Source of the DNA: WHTI01 sp963756365
GTDB lineage: Bacteria; Actinomycetota; CADDZG01; WHSQ01
Length of the DNA: 64,000 nt
NCBI GenBank assembly: GCA_963756365.1
Contig: CAVWNF010000003.1
Span: forward strand, 868,001-932,000
Direction of reading: 5' to 3'
The number at the start of each line of letters is the position of its first letter. The first letter of the stretch is position 1. The notes beneath the pieces are model-generated. The model made no database searches, was not told where the DNA came from, and saw only the letters and a list, made by a program, of their open reading frames with translations. The translations under genes were made by a program, and so were the position numbers. This document shows, one piece after another, positions 63,577 through 64,000 of the stretch.

Positions 63577-64000
63577 ATGCTGAAACCGAAGATGGAATGG
63601 CTCCTGGTGTTCGTTCCCGTAGCCATCGTGCTTGAGCTGACCCACGGGAATGCGATCGCCATCTTCGCTATCTCTGCCCTCGCCATCCTTCCTCTTGCCG
63701 GGATGATCGGGCACGCGACGGAAGACCTTGCCTCCCGCACCGGGCCGCAGATCGGCGGCCTCCTGAATGCCACCTTCGGCAACGTCACCGAGTTGATAAT
63801 CGCCTTCTTCCTGATCACCCGTGGCGAGATCGAGATCGTGAAGGCGTCGATCACCGGCTCGATCATCGGGAACGTCCTCCTGGTTCTCGGTGCCTCTTTC
63901 CTTGCCGGCGGGTGGACCCGCAAGGAGCAGACCTTCAATCGCCAGGCGGCTGGGCTGCATACCGCTTCGCTCGCGATCGCGGTCGGGGCACTGTTGATGC
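63577..64000 (+). CDS. cax: Ca2+/H+ antiporter (Cax), 5' part only
   Basis: The first 141 residues of a cation/proton exchanger: LLVFVPVAIVLEL, then the c-1 signature region GHATEDLASRTGPQIGGLLNATFGNVTELIIAFFLITRGEIEIVKASITGSIIGNVLLVLGASFLAGG. The acidic residue in GNVTELI belongs to the ion site. It would export calcium across the inner membrane. TACTCT ends six bases before ATG 63577 (leaderless). The gene runs off the right edge of the window. Confidence 0.9.
   Translation, partial: MLKPKMEWLLVFVPVAIVLELTHGNAIAIFAISALAILPLAGMIGHATEDLASRTGPQIGGLLNATFGNVTELIIAFFLITRGEIEIVKASITGSIIGNVLLVLGASFLAGGWTRKEQTFNRQAAGLHTASLAIAVGALLM

Noticed and set aside
1..64000. Mobile elements, CRISPR arrays, prophage genes, rRNA, replication origin
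   Set aside because: No transposase, integrase, regularly spaced repeats, phage structural genes, rRNA or DnaA-box cluster was seen in either strand.

Overview
The window is 64 kb of high-GC, densely coding bacterial DNA that reads as a chromosomal segment of an actinobacterium (Actinomycetota). The grounds are a luciferase-like F420-type oxidoreductase, an ArsA/Get3-type ATPase with a C-terminal alpha-crystallin domain, an ECF42-type sigma factor with its DGPF partner, a stand-alone 5'-3' exonuclease, a PPi-type actinobacterial phosphofructokinase signature, many GTG starts, and many genes whose start codon lies 6-7 nt after a TANNNT -10 element (leaderless transcripts). There is no rRNA, tRNA, IS, phage, CRISPR or plasmid gene, so the lineage cannot be fixed further. 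I count 65 genes. No gap exceeds 200 bases.

Layout. 0.07-6.8 kb: a CADD-type protein (p-aminobenzoate/folate) facing an SOS-box-controlled exonuclease/GIY-YIG repair gene, then an overlapping set of SpoIIE phosphatase, zinc ribbon, CaiB CoA-transferase and NYN nuclease. 6.8-14.6 kb: MBL hydrolase, M48 protease, acyl-CoA synthetase, PanB, asparaginase-family hydrolase, phosphoesterase. 14.7-21 kb: SRPBCC protein, DGPF protein plus ECF42 sigma, then ArsA ATPase, ROK kinase, membrane protein and LLM enzyme in one tight run. 21-30.8 kb: copper ATPase under a CsoR-type operator, nuclease, phosphatases, AlaC aminotransferase, TetR regulator, a cyclic-2,3-diphosphoglycerate-synthetase-like GTPase and a TIGR00300 (LOR/SDH, ornithine cyclodeaminase type) enzyme. 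31-41.7 kb: PlsC, glycerol kinase, two RsbW-like kinases, RlpA-like protein, phosphofructokinase, thiO-thiS-thiG, and an HtrA/histidine kinase/response regulator block. 41.7-54.6 kb: lysyl oxidase, DUF72, homocysteine methyltransferase, nitrilase, VOC protein, two methyltransferases, a 1031-residue ATPase, vanadium-haloperoxidase-family protein and a membrane cupredoxin. 54.7-64 kb: PLP decarboxylase, methyltransferase, HAD, nitroreductase, isomerase, PH protein, S15 peptidase, thiE and the start of a cax antiporter.

How the genes work together. Themes are copper (CopA, lysyl oxidase, cupredoxin), cofactor synthesis (pantothenate, thiamine, possibly pABA), central carbon (ROK kinase, PPi-type PFK, glycerol kinase, PlsC) and signalling (SpoIIE phosphatase, two HATPase proteins, ECF42, one two-component system).

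The most striking property is not a gene. At about 29 places a conserved gene changes frame, and every unambiguous case is the gain of one base (+1). No gene carries an in-frame nonsense mutation. I read this mainly as insertion-biased sequence error and annotate those genes as single CDSs across the shifts, but the one-sidedness should be checked. The best regulatory finds are a perfect LexA/Cheo-type SOS box inside a TTGAGT-N17-TATCGT promoter, a perfect CsoR-type palindrome filling the copA promoter spacer, an ECF42-type promoter before the DGPF gene, and a 16-bp-arm dyad centred on the -10 of the haloperoxidase gene.
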